From assembly GCA_022036555.1 (NCBI GenBank), contig CM039119.1, positions 40,830,858 through 40,894,857 of the forward strand: a DNA stretch of 64,000 bases. The letters run 5' to 3'. The position numbers were made by a program, and so were the translations under genes. Numbering within the stretch: the first letter of the stretch is position 1; each line of letters starts with the position of its first letter. This document shows positions 1-12,690 of this stretch, one piece after another. The DNA comes from Microstegium vimineum (lineage: Eukaryota; Streptophyta; Magnoliopsida; Poales; Poaceae). The notes under the pieces were generated by a model. The model did not search any database. It saw only the letters and a program-made list of their open reading frames with translations, and was not told the DNA's origin.

Positions 1-1093
1 AGCGCATAGATAACTTTCCTATTGTAGCATTTAACCCGGTGAGATTCTCCGAGTATCGTTGATTTTTTTATGCCAAAAGGAAAACTTTCAATTAATTGCA
101 GGAATTAAACAAGGATAGAAAAGGAAACTTAAATGCATATAGCTTTGACTATAAATGTGCAAACCTAAGATTAGACCAACCTTTTCTAATGCTTTAGCCG
201 GGGTAAGTCATGTCAAGATAAATAAATATGATAATAAAGGTATAAGATAAATGGTATTCCAGAGATAGAAATAGATACTCACTAATAATATAGTCAGGCA
301 ACTCAAGATTCGGCTAGAGTAAAAGAATCCTAAGTAATTATTAAATAAAAAGGAACTAAGGACACCCTACTTACATACTCTCGTCTATAGCATAAATGAC
401 TCAGAAAACATCATAAGGATCATCAACTAGGGAGGCTATTAAGACAGAACCATCACCTCTGTTGCGACCGCGCTCTGCCAAGCCTATGTGCCAAGGATGG
501 ACTACAGAGGAATCAACGCAGCTATAAGAGTCAACTACGCGAACTACCATACGACACGGCACATCATGAGACATCCGTAGGTACATTTAATATCTAGGCA
601 CCACGCCTACATAATACATACCACCTAACCCACTCGAGAATTGAATTAGGCGCTTTACGAACATATAAAGATAATCATCACCAATCATAACTATATTTAA
701 TATGCAAATAGAATAAACTTAGCACTCAATAAGTAGCAATATAATAAAGTATAATAAAGTCATAATGAGATACAAGATAAATTGCCTATCTCCAGACAAA
801 CGGATCTGGAATCCGAGCGTATCACCCAACTCCACTTGAACCTTGCTAGCTACCTAGCTAATAACTTAAAGCACTAGAGTTCTAATCTAATCTCTGGAAA
901 CCCTAGATCTATTCTATTCTTGAACTGGCTCTGACTTGAGCTGGATCAGTTATCTCCTCCCGGGGCGTATAGGGCTCTATTTATAGCCCGGTAGGATGCG
1001 CTACAACCGTTGTATCAAACCGACTTAAGGTAGGGCTTAGATTAATCCTCAAAGGCGGTGGAGTAATATTCCAGAAGGTCGGCGGAGGTGAGC
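1..1093 (-). mobile_element. LTR 'B' of the TGTTGACGG family, first part (reverse orientation, open at window edge)
   Basis: Read in reverse complement, this segment matches the 3' two thirds of the solo LTR at 32719-33964: the stretch around 1000-1090 (gacttaaggtagggcttag, then ggcggtgg and ttccagaagg) corresponds to the reverse complement of 33060-33125. The start of the window matches the conserved LTR 3' region seen at 62640-62700. The LTR resumes at 2656 after another LTR has inserted. Its outer end lies just outside the window, so whether it is a solo LTR or one end of a full element cannot be told. No coding sequence of host type is visible. Confidence 0.7.
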
Positions 1094-2655
1094 TGTTGAC
1101 GGCTCTTAACACCTAAATATAGCCATCAACTATTGCATGAAATGATAAGAAATAAATTATAAAGCATAGTTGTAGGGTTTAATTCTAACGAGCTCCACAA
1201 GTTTTGGTGTTCTCACTTATTTTTGCAGGACATTCAAGTTTTACTATAAAAGTGCCTCAAATAAGGAATTGGAGTACATCATTGCGAGAGCTCGTCGAGC
1301 CGATCGAAATGGACCTAACACTTGCTATATTTGGAGCCCCGATGAGAAAGATATCAACACCGCAATGGAATTCAACTTGGGAACAATCTAGAACATACCA
1401 GAACCATCACCCACCATATGTTTGAGGGGTTAAACTGACAGAATCCCATAGCTTTGGTGAATCTATATTTTTTAGGGACTAAACAGGAATTAATACGGAG
1501 GATAATCATACTCCAACAAGACTCCATGCACAAATCGATTGGAATCCCGTACTAGAAGGTTCTAGAAGTCACCAAAGGGTACCGGAACAAAGACGAGGCC
1601 GAAGTGGGCCAGAGGGGGGTCGGCCGGCCCACCCCTAGGTCGGTCGGCCTGCTACAGGGCACAATAAGGCCCATCTTCGTATGGCGGCGCCTAACCAACC
1701 TATGGAGCCCATCTTGACCGTTGCTCAAGGTCGGTTTGATCCGAGGGCTATCATTGATCCCACTGGGCTATAAATAGAGGGGTAGACCCCCCCTCTCTAG
1801 GGCATCTCATCTCATTATTCTTCTCCAGAGCAAAATCTAGGGTTTCAATTATAAGTAGAGAAGGAGAGAGGTCCCTCGAGTTGTCTATATCTAGTTCTTC
1901 TAGTTCTAGTTTATCTAGTTGTGATTAGAGGTGAGAGAGAGAGAGGAGGAGAGAGCTAGGAAGAGCCGGATCTGTCGGATCTTCCTCAACATTGTACCTG
2001 TGCAGCATTTGGTTCGGAGCAATCTCCAGGTTCTTCATTTATTATTTCTAAGTATCTTATTTTAGTTCTTACTTTATTCTATTTACGAGATCCCCGCTCG
2101 TATTGAGTGCTTTGGTTTTCACGTGGAATTAGAGTAGTAAGTGATAGTGTAGACGTGGTGTCTAAACTAGAGTTTACCTGAGTTTGCGCCCAATCCCACA
2201 GATAGTTGTGGTAGCCCTAGAGGTGATAGCTCTGTAAGGCCTTTGTAGTCCACCACGTTCGGGTTGGTGTTTCGTAGAGCTTTTGACAGCCTCCCCCGAC
2301 TACCTTTTTCCCAGTCTTTGTCGAGAGCCGGGAAGGTACTATTGCTCCAAAGTAGGTAGAGTATCGTGGGCCTTTGATTAGATAGAACCCCTTAAAAAAC
2401 TCTAAAATCTCTCTCTACCTAGTTATCATTATTAACCTAGTTATCGTTCTCTACCCATTTATCTTACCTATTAAAATAATATATATCTTCGCCAATAAAA
2501 TATTATATATTATCTATCCTTGGACGTTCTTAGTTCTTAACAAGTTCACTTTGGGTTCCCCATGGAAATCGATACCCTTGGAATACTCACGGGTGAAAGC
2601 TACATCAGTATCTGTGCGCTTGCGGATTTATTTGTGTGCATAATAAATACCAACA
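1094..2655 (+). mobile_element. LTR 'A' of the TGTTGACGG family nested inside LTR 'B'
   Basis: It starts tgttgacggctc and ends aataccaaca, giving TG...CA ends and a length of 1562 bp. It shares with the other family members the internal motif agttttggtgttct and the terminal region tgtgcgcttgcggatt. The flanking five bases are tgagc on the left and cgggc on the right. They differ by two transitions and can be read as a decayed duplication of the target cgggc, because the homologous uninterrupted LTR reads ggcgggccc there. No primer-binding site follows and no internal coding region is present, so it is best read as a solo LTR. Confidence 0.7.
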
Positions 2656-2971
2656 CGGGCCCAGGGGGTGTCGGCCGCCATGGGGTGGGGATGGCCGGCC
2701 CCACCTAGCGGAAGCTCGGGCCCCGCTTCCTTCCAGTGTCTTTTGGATCCTTTGTGATTTAATTGGCAACTATATCTCCGCGTTGTTTCTTTTATATTTA
2801 TTCTGATTTGATTCTCTTTATCCCCTTTTCTGGAATAGTCCCTAGAAAAAATAGAATACCAAAACTCATAGAATTTTTTAGATAAAGCCCTATATTTTTC
2901 TATTTTATTTGTGATTGATCGATTTATTATGTTTATTATTGTATTAAATGTTGACGCTAACGACCGTCAAC
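2656..2971 (-). mobile_element. LTR 'B', second part with intact 5' terminus
   Basis: The reverse complement begins TGTTGACGGTCGTTAGCG, the same terminus as the solo LTR at 32719, and continues collinearly with it (gaatagtccct, aacaccaaaactca types of sequence in reverse). Together with 1-1093 it makes one LTR split by LTR 'A'. The terminus at 2971 is abrupt and followed by unrelated GC-rich DNA (2972-3090), so the right side is target DNA and not the interior of the element. Confidence 0.7.
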
Positions 2972-3090
2972 AGGCTCGCCAGCGGGCGGAGGCGTGCGCG
3001 CGGCGGCGGCCGGGAGTGGCGGCGTCGTGCGGGTGAGAGAGGGTAGGAGAGGAGGAGTGGTGAGGGATAAGAGAGGGTGGGTCGGCCGAT
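2972..3090. other. Short GC-rich target segment between two retroelement insertions
   Basis: About 120 bp of GC-rich, purine-rich DNA lies between the end of LTR 'B' and the start of the Sirevirus-like element. It is the target DNA of both insertions. The final five bases, ccgat, are the left target-site duplication of the element at 3091-12173. No gene is recognised. Confidence 0.5.
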
Positions 3091-4959
3091 CGAAGGGTCG
3101 AGATGACGGACTAGAGAGGGGGTGAATAGTCCTTTCTAAAAACTTAAGCGCAACGGCTAACCGAAACAAATGTGGAATTAAAACTATCGGTCTAGCCAAG
3201 ACTACACCCCTCTAACTATAACTCAAGCACCTAGCAAAGTATACCAAAAATTCTAACTATGGTGTCGGGCTAGGAGGCTCACCTAAACAAGTCTAGGTTG
3301 CAAGGTCACACAAACCTAAGCAACTAGTACTCTAAGCAAACCGGGAGCTTCTACACATACTAGTAAGCAAAGCACAAAGCACCTAAGCTTACTAGCAATG
3401 CTCTCTAGCAATGCTATACAAGTCAACTAGAGATCTCAACTTACTTAGCTACACAAACTAAGCAATGTGACTAACAAGGCTACTCAAGCCAATTAGTCAC
3501 TCAAGAGCTACTTCTATGCTACAAAAGCTAGAAGGTAACTAAGCAAGCTACACAAGCTAAACTAGTTACAAGAGCAACAAAGAAACACTAGAACAAGTAT
3601 GAATAAGTAAGAGCAAGCTAGTGATTCGGAGAATGCAAACCATCGAGAAGATGTACACAAGGTTGAAACGGTCATTTTTCTCCCGAGGTTCACTTGGTTG
3701 CCACCAAGCTAGTCCCTGTTGTATCAGCTCACTCACTTGGAGGTTTACGAATTTTTACAGGCCTCACTCGCCTAACCCCCTCAAGGGTTGCCGCCTAACC
3801 AACACAAGATGAGGGCACTCAACGATACCTTCAACTAGAGTTACTCTTCGCGATCTCCCGCGGGGTGAGCACAATACCCCTCACAAAGCTCTTCTCCAGA
3901 GCCACACACAAGCTTCTTGCGTGCTTCGACGGAGCCACAATCACCGATCGCCGCCATGCGTCTCTGGACACGCGTCCGGACTTCACTCCGGACCAACGCC
4001 TCACGTCCGGACCTCAACACCGAGAGACTCCAGAGAGGACCAAACCTCCGGACGCTCATCTGGAGTTCACCGTCCGGACGACAACCAGCGTCCGAAGCTT
4101 CACTCCGAGAGCAACAGAGAGGGCCAGACCTCCGGATGATTATCCGGAGTCCTCGTCTGGACTAACAACAGCGTTCGGACCTCCTGTTCCCGATCAGGCA
4201 CGCCTAGGGTTAGCGTCCGGACGCATCACCGATGGTCCGGACCAGCTGAGCCCTAGCGTCCGGACCTCTGTCCGGAGCTCGCACCCGAGCCAAACCGAGT
4301 TGTGTCTTTCTCCTTTGCTTTTTAAGTGCTAACACCTTGTGCATGTGTGTTAGCATTTTCACAATCATTTTTCAAAACATTTTCACTTGCTCTCACCGTG
4401 CCACTAGATCCTAATACATCACAAAGTTAGATCACTCAAGTGGCACTAGATAACCGATATGCAAACAAGTTTGCCCCTCTTGATAGTATGGCTATCTATC
4501 CTAAACCCGGTCATATACTTCACTGCACACCTATGACCGGTGAAATGAAATGACCTACAAGTTATATCTTTGCCTTGCGCATTCCATTTCATCTCTTTCT
4601 CCAATGTTGATGCAACACATGCACCAACCAATCATCAAATGATATGATCCACTTCATATCATCATGTGACCGTATTGGTTCATCGACCTTGACCTCACTT
4701 GTGCTCTTCACTGTTGCGTTGGTCCATCGGCGCCAAGCATCACTCACTTGCCCTTCACACTTGCAACCGGTCCATCAAGCCAAGTCTCATCTTGATCTTC
4801 TCCACCTTGGTCACATGACTCCATGTCATGTCTCATGTGCAGTTAAGCTCCTTCATCTCACCATCCCATGTGAACTAATCTCCTGTGTATATATCACTCA
4901 AACACATATTAGTTCACCAAGTTGTCACTCAATTACCAAAATCACACAATGAACTTTCA
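3091..4959 (-). repeat. 3' LTR of the Sirevirus-like element (shortened)
   Basis: The left LTR is 1869 bp. On the plus strand it runs cgaagggtcgag ... gaactttca, where the partner LTR begins tgaagggtcgag; the canonical terminal TG has become CG by one transition. Compared with 9898-12173 it lacks about 0.4 kb near position 3944, between two tcaccgatcgcc-type sequences, as expected of a deletion between short direct repeats. Several short open frames around 3865-4332 are CpG-rich LTR sequence, not genes. Confidence 0.85.
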
Positions 4960-7900
4960 ATCTCCCCCTTTTTGGTAATTGATGACAACTCTATAAAGAT
5001 ATGGAAATTAAGATCTTTTTTGACATTATGCCATTATCCATCATTTAAGCTCTATGCCAAGATTTGGATAAATGCCACAAAATCCGACTTGGTAGTGATA
5101 GCTCCCCCTACATGTGTGCCACAAAGGTTTGAATTAAGCTTTGCACACATGCATGAATAGACATTGTGGGAGTGCTAGCACTACTAAGTGATGCTAAGGG
5201 ATATAGGATAAACCTTTTGAAGATACCCATGTAGTTCCACTTTGAAGTTCATCCTTAGCACCATGGTTAGCTAGATACCACAAAAACAACACTAGAAATC
5301 CCGTGAGATCAACATTATAAGCATGGTTTCTAGGTATCAATTGAAGGTACAAATATCTAGCTTACCAACCTATGCATGCTAGTTTATCAAATCATCATTC
5401 AAATCCTATAACTAGCATACACTACACAAGCATGCATATAAAGATAAGACTTATGCAATATGCAAGGCAAGCACATGAATATGCACATATCAAATGCAAT
5501 CAATCAAATTCATGAGCTTGATCCCCCTACTTGTGTGCATCACTTAGTCCAAGACTTTGATCCTTTCAATCGTGTTCCCTTATGTCCATGTCCATGTCTC
5601 TTTCCCTTTGTGCATGTTCGTTCACTATATATATCTTTGTTCACTAATCTCTCCCCCTTTGTTATCAATTTCCATAAAAGGTATACTTCTTTATTGATGC
5701 AAAGGTTGCACTAGGGTAGATGGTTGATACTTGTATCTTTTTATTTTTGATGGACACCAACGTATATGTATTGGAATGACTCTTCATATAAGATCATTGA
5801 CCATTATACCATTGAGTAGGGAAACTCCCCTTTGGTCAAAGCAATTATCATCCAAATAATCTTTGTAAGTAAGAGAACTTTGATTTGATCACTTAAAGTT
5901 GAGGATCACTTGTAAACTTGTAGGATATCACTAGTGAGATACCACATGAAGGATATTGCTTGAATCAACTAGTTGTGGAACATCACATGTATGCTAGAAC
6001 TAGACATCTTTTGCAAGTATCAATATAATAGTTGATACTATTTGAAAGATTAGCATAAGTCTAGATACCACTTGTAAGTTAAACCTTGATATCCATTTGC
6101 ATTGTTGTCTTTTGCTTGAACTAGATTCATCTTCATGAGCTTCTATTGTTGACTTGAACTAAAGAGATTTGCACAAGCTTTCAAGTCCGGTTTAAACCCT
6201 CTCAAAGCTTGTTCACACACATTAAGCGGTTATCTTATAGAGGTTGTACTTGTCACTTAATTGCAATCCAAAATAGATCAAGTACTTGGGTTTACTAGCT
6301 CATGAACAAGCTCATATACTACAACTAGATACAAACAAACAATCAAGCAATAGTGGTAGGCTATAAGCATAAAATTCATTTGATTTTCAATGAATGAGCA
6401 CTATATATGACTATATGCACTAAACATGTCCTAAGTAATGGATGTATAGATATGTCAAACAATTTCACCTTTGCTATGTTGGAGTAGAGGATAGTCACAT
6501 AGATTTCATCTCCAATTAGCAATGTGAAGTTCAATTAAGATCTTGGTGAAGACCAATGAATACCAATTTAAATTCCATTCTTCACCCATATGAATTGAGA
6601 ACCACCAATAATCAAGTGCACTTTCTTGTTGTGGTTGACTTGATTATTCTTTGATCTTTGCTTGCATCAGAGAATACCAAATGATGTACCACTTGTAAAT
6701 CATGATACCACTTTGAATGTAAGTTCATGACTCTCTCTTTTGGGTGTTACTTGCTTTCTTCTTGATCAATCCTATTGATTTCTTCAACTAAGCATCTCCA
6801 AATGATCCCTAGATCACCACTTCCATGTTAGCCTTCCAAGCACCACACTTTGTTTACCTACACAAGGCGGCAAACCCCTACAAAAGGGAGAAGTGACCTC
6901 TCTTTAAGAACCATCCTTAATACTCACTTGAAATGACTTTGTTTGATTGATCTTCATCTTGAGTACCAAATATGTGCCAAATACACTCCATAATCAAATG
7001 ACCTTGTACTCATTGCTTGTCATGCTTCTAGCTTAAACCAAAATCAAACATAGGTGCCTAAATCACTTATAAGAATGATTCCAACTTGCGGACCTTTCAA
7101 GCTAAGTGACTCTTGATCAATCCAATGTTTGCCACTTTTCTGGCAGATTCTGTACTCTTCAAAGAATATATCATAACTCCCAAATTACATATCCAATGAT
7201 CATGAAATTTGGTGGAGATATGATTTACTAAGTCATATATCAACCACAAAAATTTTAGTTTCATTGGACTTCTATATAGATACCAGATTTCACATATTCC
7301 CACCTAGGTACATGCTGAAAACTGCTGCACATGTGTTGACAAGATCCACTCCAAAACTGAAGTATCCCTTATCCAATTCTCATGAAATTTGCACAGCAAC
7401 TAATACCATAAGTGTAGAGCATTCATACCAAATTTCAAGCCAATCCAACTAGATTTGATCTTTCAAACATGGCTATGATCACAGCTAGCTCAGATTTGAA
7501 TAAATGACCGAATTTGACATATTGAGCTATACTTCTTCAAATTGAACCAAACTTGAAATCAACTTGTTTGAACACTCTCATAAGACATATATCCATTCAT
7601 TTCACTTACTAAAAGTAGTCTCATGATCATATCCATTCAAATCAACTCAAACTTGATCACTAAGCATTTAATCCATTCAAACATCTTATACACACCCAAA
7701 TGAACTTGATCAACAAGAAATATACCTTAGTAGACCATGATCAATCCATTAGGAAGCTTCAACTTGAATTTGCAAGCCTTCAATTAATCCAATCAAAAAC
7801 CACAACTTGATCATGCACTTGTATGTTATAGCACTTGGACTTCATTCTTTTGTCTTGGCATTAGGATGAGAATAGCACTAAGCTTCATTACTTGATTCAA

Positions 7901-8006
7901 TCATATGATGAACTATATGCAATCAATTGAATCAAGCCTCCAATGCGAATGGTACCTACACACATTCATCCACTTGTTGATGGCACCCAAACTAGTTTGG
8001 GTCATC
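4960..8006 (-). other. Non-coding interior of the Sirevirus-like element with polypurine-tract-like motifs
   Basis: This 3-kb AT-rich stretch lies between the gag remnant and the 3' LTR. No open frame on either strand looks like a protein domain. Pyrimidine motifs of the form tctcccccttt (plus strand) occur at about 4961, 5102, 5521 and 5650; read on the element strand they are AAAGGGGGAGA tracts. The one at 4961 abuts the LTR and is the functional polypurine tract by position. Multiple polypurine tracts upstream of the 3' LTR are a described feature of Sireviruses. Confidence 0.6.
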
Positions 8007-9897
8007 TCAAGTTAGGAGCAACATACTTAGGCAATGCATTAGTATGAATAGCGGGATGTTTACAATAGCAACTATAGAGGTACCACTACCATTCTTTCTA
8101 AGTATATGATCATCAACAATTGAAATAGGCTTAGAAGTCATACATAGGGGACATGAATGAGCCATGTGTCCCCTTTCCCGACATGAGTAGCACACTCTCT
8201 TTACTTGAGCCTTTTCTTCCTTGCTCATGTTGTGCTTCTCATTGTCTTGCCTCTTCTCTTTTGCTTTAATCTTCATCTCAAGCTTGGTAGGACACTTCGA
8301 GGCAAAGTGTCCCATATCTTTACACTTAAAGCACTTGATGTGAGCCAAATGATTCTTCTCTTGATCTTTGCTCATCATCATCTTGTTGGCATCATGAATA
8401 GAAGTTATATGCCTTGCTCTTGCTTTGCCACCTCTTCTAGTCTTCTTCTTCTTATTCTTCTTCATCATCATCATCCTCAAATCACCATCTTGATGGTTGA
8501 TCTTGTATGGCACTTGGGGCTTGACTTGTGGCTTAGCTTGAGCATTCTTGGTTGGGCAAACATTTGCAGGATGTCCCATACCATGGCACTTGAAGCACAT
8601 AAAATGAGATAGCTTCTTTTGTTCTTGCTTCTTCTCTTTCTTGCCCTTGCTCTTGTGGAAACCAATTCCACTCTTGTCAACATAGCTTCTCTTGTTTGTC
8701 AACATATGCTCAAAGGTGACTTTGGAGTTGTAGCACCTCTCTAACTTGTTGCTCATATTCTTCAATTCACTTTTAAGCTCATTGTTCTCCTTCAAAAGGT
8801 TAGTCTCACAAGACATAGAAGTAGAACAAGCATCTATATGTGAAGAACATGGCATATCAAGTAATTCATCACAACAGGTGGATACATGCTTCTTCCCTAC
8901 ATCACAAAGGTTAGCAACAATGTGTGATTGATCATTTGACCCATGTGATGAGCTCTCATCATTTTTAAGATTTATCAATTCATTAATGAGAGAACCATGT
9001 TTGTGAACTAAATCTTCATGAGACAAGCAAAGTTGCTCATGATCCAATTTTAGTTCATCATGTGAAGATTTAAGAACATCAAGTAAGTGCTTATGTTCTC
9101 CACATCAGTTCTTTAGAAGTGAGTTTTCATCTTTTAGTTTCTTTGTTTTATTTAACTCACTTTCTGAAGCTTTGGAGAGTTTGCACATAAGCTCAAAGTT
9201 AGGGTTATCACAATCTACAATCACATTGTCAATTGATACCTTAGTGTCACCATGTGACATGAAGCAATGTGATGAAGTAGAAGAGCTTGTGGAGGCATCA
9301 CTCTCAATAGCCCGAGCATGCATCATCATCATCATCATCATCAAGTGTGCTTATCAATTGCAACACTTGAGATTGGGCCTTCATTTTTCTTGTCAAGTGA
9401 TCTTGTGGTAGATAGATCATCATCTTCATCATCACTTGACCATGAGGTGGAGCAATATTCCACAATCACCGAGTTGTGGTCATGCTCAACACTCTCATGT
9501 GCCACCAACTTGGACACATCATCATCAATGTTTGAAAACGTCTCATATTTTTTAATGCGATAGGTCCAAATCTCATGAGCGCTCTTCATGTCCATGATCT
9601 CACCAAAGATATTATCTTTAATAGCATGGTAGAGAATGTTAGTAGCTTGGCAATCGAGATGTAGGCACTTCTTTATGCTTGAGTTGCATCCTTTCTCTCA
9701 ATTGCACAAGAGAGACCCACATCAATGATCCACCACATTTGGGGAGAAATAAAATTATAATTATTTTCCATCCAATTTATCCACCGTGCAAAGTGTGTGC
9801 CATCAAAAATGTGTGGACACTCAATATCTAGCCCATAAGTCACCATCCTCTCGGGTCGGTAAAGACCACAAATGAGAGACCAATCTCTGATACCACT
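8007..9897 (-). pseudogene. Gag remnant of the Sirevirus-like element with three CCHC zinc knuckles
   Basis: Gag packages the element RNA into particles. On the minus strand the N-terminal part (9844-9673) carries the copia-gag pattern FDGTHFARWINWMENNYNF followed by SPQMWWIIDVG. The C-terminal frame (9047-8007, 346 residues) holds three CCHC knuckles: CFKCHGMGHPANVC, CFKCKDMGHFASKC and CYSCRERGHMAHSC, with lysine-rich linkers. The parts lie in separate frames (9844-9673, 9595-9341, 9344-9105, 9047-8007) divided by stops and frameshifts, so no full gag can be made. A run of ATG/CAT triplets at about 9320-9344 encodes poly-Met and is slippage-prone. The start codon is unclear because the first frame is open into the LTR. 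Confidence 0.8.
9884..9897 (-). other. Primer-binding site of the Sirevirus-like element
   Basis: The plus-strand sequence tctctgataccact directly abuts the LTR start at 9898. Its complement AGTGGTATCAGAGA matches the 3' end of plant initiator tRNA-Met (TGGTATCAGAG), the usual primer for copia elements. Confidence 0.8.
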
Positions 9898-12173
9898 TGA
9901 AGGGTCGAGATGGCGGACTAGAGGAGGGGTGAATAGTCCTTTCCAAAAACTTAAGCGCAACGGCTAACTAAAACAAATGCGGAATTAAAACTATTGGTCT
10001 AGCCAAGACTACATCCCTCTAACTATAACTCAAGCACCTAGCAAAGTATACTAAAAGAGATAACTAAGGTGCCGGGCTAGGAGGCTCACCTAAACAAGTC
10101 TAGGTTGCAAGGTCACACAAACCTAAGCAACTAGTACTCTAAGCAAACCGGGAGCTAACACATACTAGTAAGCAAAGCACAAAGCACCTAAGCTCACTAG
10201 CATTGTTGTCTAGCAAGACTACACAAGTCAACTAGAGAGCTCAACTTTCTTAGCTATACAAACTAAGCAATGTGACTAACAAGGCTACTCAAGCCAATTA
10301 GTCACTCAAGAGCTACTTCTATGCTACACAAGCTAGAAGGTAACGAAGCAAGCTACACAAGCTAAACTAGTTACAAGAGCAACAAAGAAACACTAGCACA
10401 AGTATGAATAAGTAAGAACAATCTAGTGATTCGGAGAATGCAAACCACCGAGAATATGTACACAAGATTGACACGGTGATTTTTCTCCCGAGGTTCACTT
10501 GGTTGCCACCAAGCTAGTCCCCATTGTATTGGCTCACTCACTTGGAGGTTTACGACTTTTTACAGGCCTCACTTGCCTAACCCCCTCAAGGGTTGCCGCC
10601 TAACCAACACAAGATGAGGGCACTCAACGATAGCTTCAACTAGAGTTGCTCTTCACGATCTCCCGCGGGGCGAGCACAATACCCCTCACAAAGCTCTTCT
10701 CCAGAGCCACGCACAAGCTTCTTGCGTGCTTCGATGGAGCCACAATCACCAAGCTGTCTAGGAGGTGGCAATCTCCAAGAGTAACAAGCACCACCGGCTT
10801 GCAACACGATCATCTAGTGCCACTCGATGCAAACTCGCAATGCAACGCACTAGAAATCGCTCTCTCACACAATCGAATGATCACTATCAAGCATATGTGA
10901 GTTAGAGGGCTCCCAAGCACACCTACACAAGCCACTAAGGCCCAAGGGTGCTCAACCACCAGCCAAGGGTCGTCGGCCAAAGGCTATTTATAGTCATCCC
11001 CACGAAACTAGCCGTTTTGCCCCAACATTAGGCTTCCTGCAGAGGGTTCGGACGTACCTCCGGACGCTGCTGCACGGGGTGTCCGGACCATGCCGCACGT
11101 GTCCGGACTCCTGGCCATTTGAAACGAGCCGTTGGCGTGCTCACCGATCGCCGCCACGCATCTCCGGATGCACGTTCGGACTTCACTCCGGACCAAGGCC
11201 TTGCGTCTGGACCTCAACACCGAGAGAGTCCAGAGAGGACCAAACCTCCGGACGCTCGTCTAGAGTTCACCGTTTGGACGACAACCAGCGTTCGGAGCTT
11301 CACTCTGAGAGCAACAGAGAGGGCCAAACATCCGGACGATTGTCCAGAGTCCCTGTCCGGACTAACACCAGCCTCCGGACCTCCTTTTCCCGATCAAGCA
11401 CGCCTAGGGTTAGCGTCCGGACGCATCACCGATGGTTCGGACCAGCTGAGCCCTAGCGTCTGGACCTTTGTCCGGAGCTCGCTCCCGAGCCAAACCGAGC
11501 TACCTCTTTCTCCTTTGCTTTTTAAGTGCTAACACAAACGTGTTCACCACCTTGTGCATGTGTGTTAGCATTTTCAAAATCATTTTTCAAAACATTTTCA
11601 CTTGCTCTCACCACGCCACTCGACCCTAATACATCGCAAAGTTAGATCGCTCAAGTGGCACTAGATAACCAATATGCAAACAAGTTTGCCCCTCTTGATA
11701 GTATAGCTATCTATCCTAAACCCGGTCATATACTTCACTACACAACTATGATTGGTGAAATAAAATGCCCTACAAGTTATAAGTTTGCCTTGCGCATTTC
11801 ATTTCATCTCCTTCTCCAATGTTGATGCAACACATGCACCAACCAATCATCAAATGATATGATCCACTTCATATCATCATGTGACCGTATTGGTTCATCG
11901 ACCTTGACCTCACTTGCTCTTCACCATTGCGTTGGACCATCGGCGCCAAGCATCACTCACTTGCCCTTCACACTTGCAACCGGTCCATCAAGCCAAGCCT
12001 TGTCTTGATCTTCTCCACCTTAGTCACATGACTCCATGTCATGTCTCATGTGCAGTTAAGCTCCTTCATCTCACCATCCCATGTGAACTAATCTCCTGTG
12101 TATATATCACTCAAACACATATTAGTTCACATAAGTTGTCACTCAATTACCAAAATCACACAAGGACCTTTCA
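9898..12173 (-). repeat. 5' LTR of the Sirevirus-like element (full length)
   Basis: 2276 bp, with ends tgaagggtc ... gacctttca that form the short terminal inverted repeat expected of an LTR. It retains the roughly 0.4-kb segment (about 10750-11150) that the partner LTR has lost. On the element strand this LTR carries promoter and transcription start; no specific TATA box is claimed. Confidence 0.85.
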
Positions 12174-12690
12174 CCGATTGGGCCCAAATAGGGGTGGCTT
12201 CTTTGCCGAGTGCTAGGTCACGCGGCACTCGGCAAAGATTTTTTATTTTTTTAAAAAAAAATCTTTGCCGAGTGTCATGGGCGGCACTCGGCAAAATAAT
12301 TCTTCTTTTTAATTTTGGCCTAGTTTTTTGTGTAGCCATATGATATTATTTCAAATTACATGTTCAAATTTGGTGCAATTTTGATTTATTTGCTATATTT
12401 GGTTTATTTTTTCTTTTCTTTGTATATTTTTTAATATTTGAAATTTGAACTGTTGGTACATGGAATAATGTAATTTTGTCGTTCAAAAAATGATACTCAT
12501 GATACTTGGTGTATGTTGAGGCCGTATCCAGGAACCGACATGAAATATCGAGTATCTTGTAGATGTAACATGGCGAGGTAATTGCGGAAAAGGTGTTTTT
12601 AAAATTATATAAAATCCGATACTTGGTGTATCATGAAAGGCCGTAACATGGCAAAGTAATTGCGGAAAAGGCCGTATCATACACACTTGG

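Larger units (their letters stand above)
3091..12173 (-). mobile_element. Gag-only LTR retrotransposon, Sirevirus-like (Ty1/copia), minus strand
   Basis: Two long LTRs (3091-4959 and 9898-12173) bracket about 4.9 kb of interior. The exact 5-bp target-site duplication ccgat is at 3086-3090 and 12174-12178. The primer-binding site next to the right LTR (tctctgataccact, complement of initiator tRNA-Met) and the polypurine tract next to the left LTR place the 5' end on the right. Only gag remnants are found; no protease, integrase, reverse transcriptase or RNase H is seen. Gag-only elements with intact termini fit the described TR-GAG class, which depends on polymerase from related autonomous copies. 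The reading as Sirevirus-like rests on the tRNA-Met site and repeated CCCCCT polypurine-like motifs and is an inference. Confidence 0.85.

Noticed and set aside
3841..4332. Overlapping frames up to 155 codons
   Set aside because: They fall inside the Sirevirus-like LTR, and the same sequence with a shifted frame occurs in the other LTR (11079-11532).
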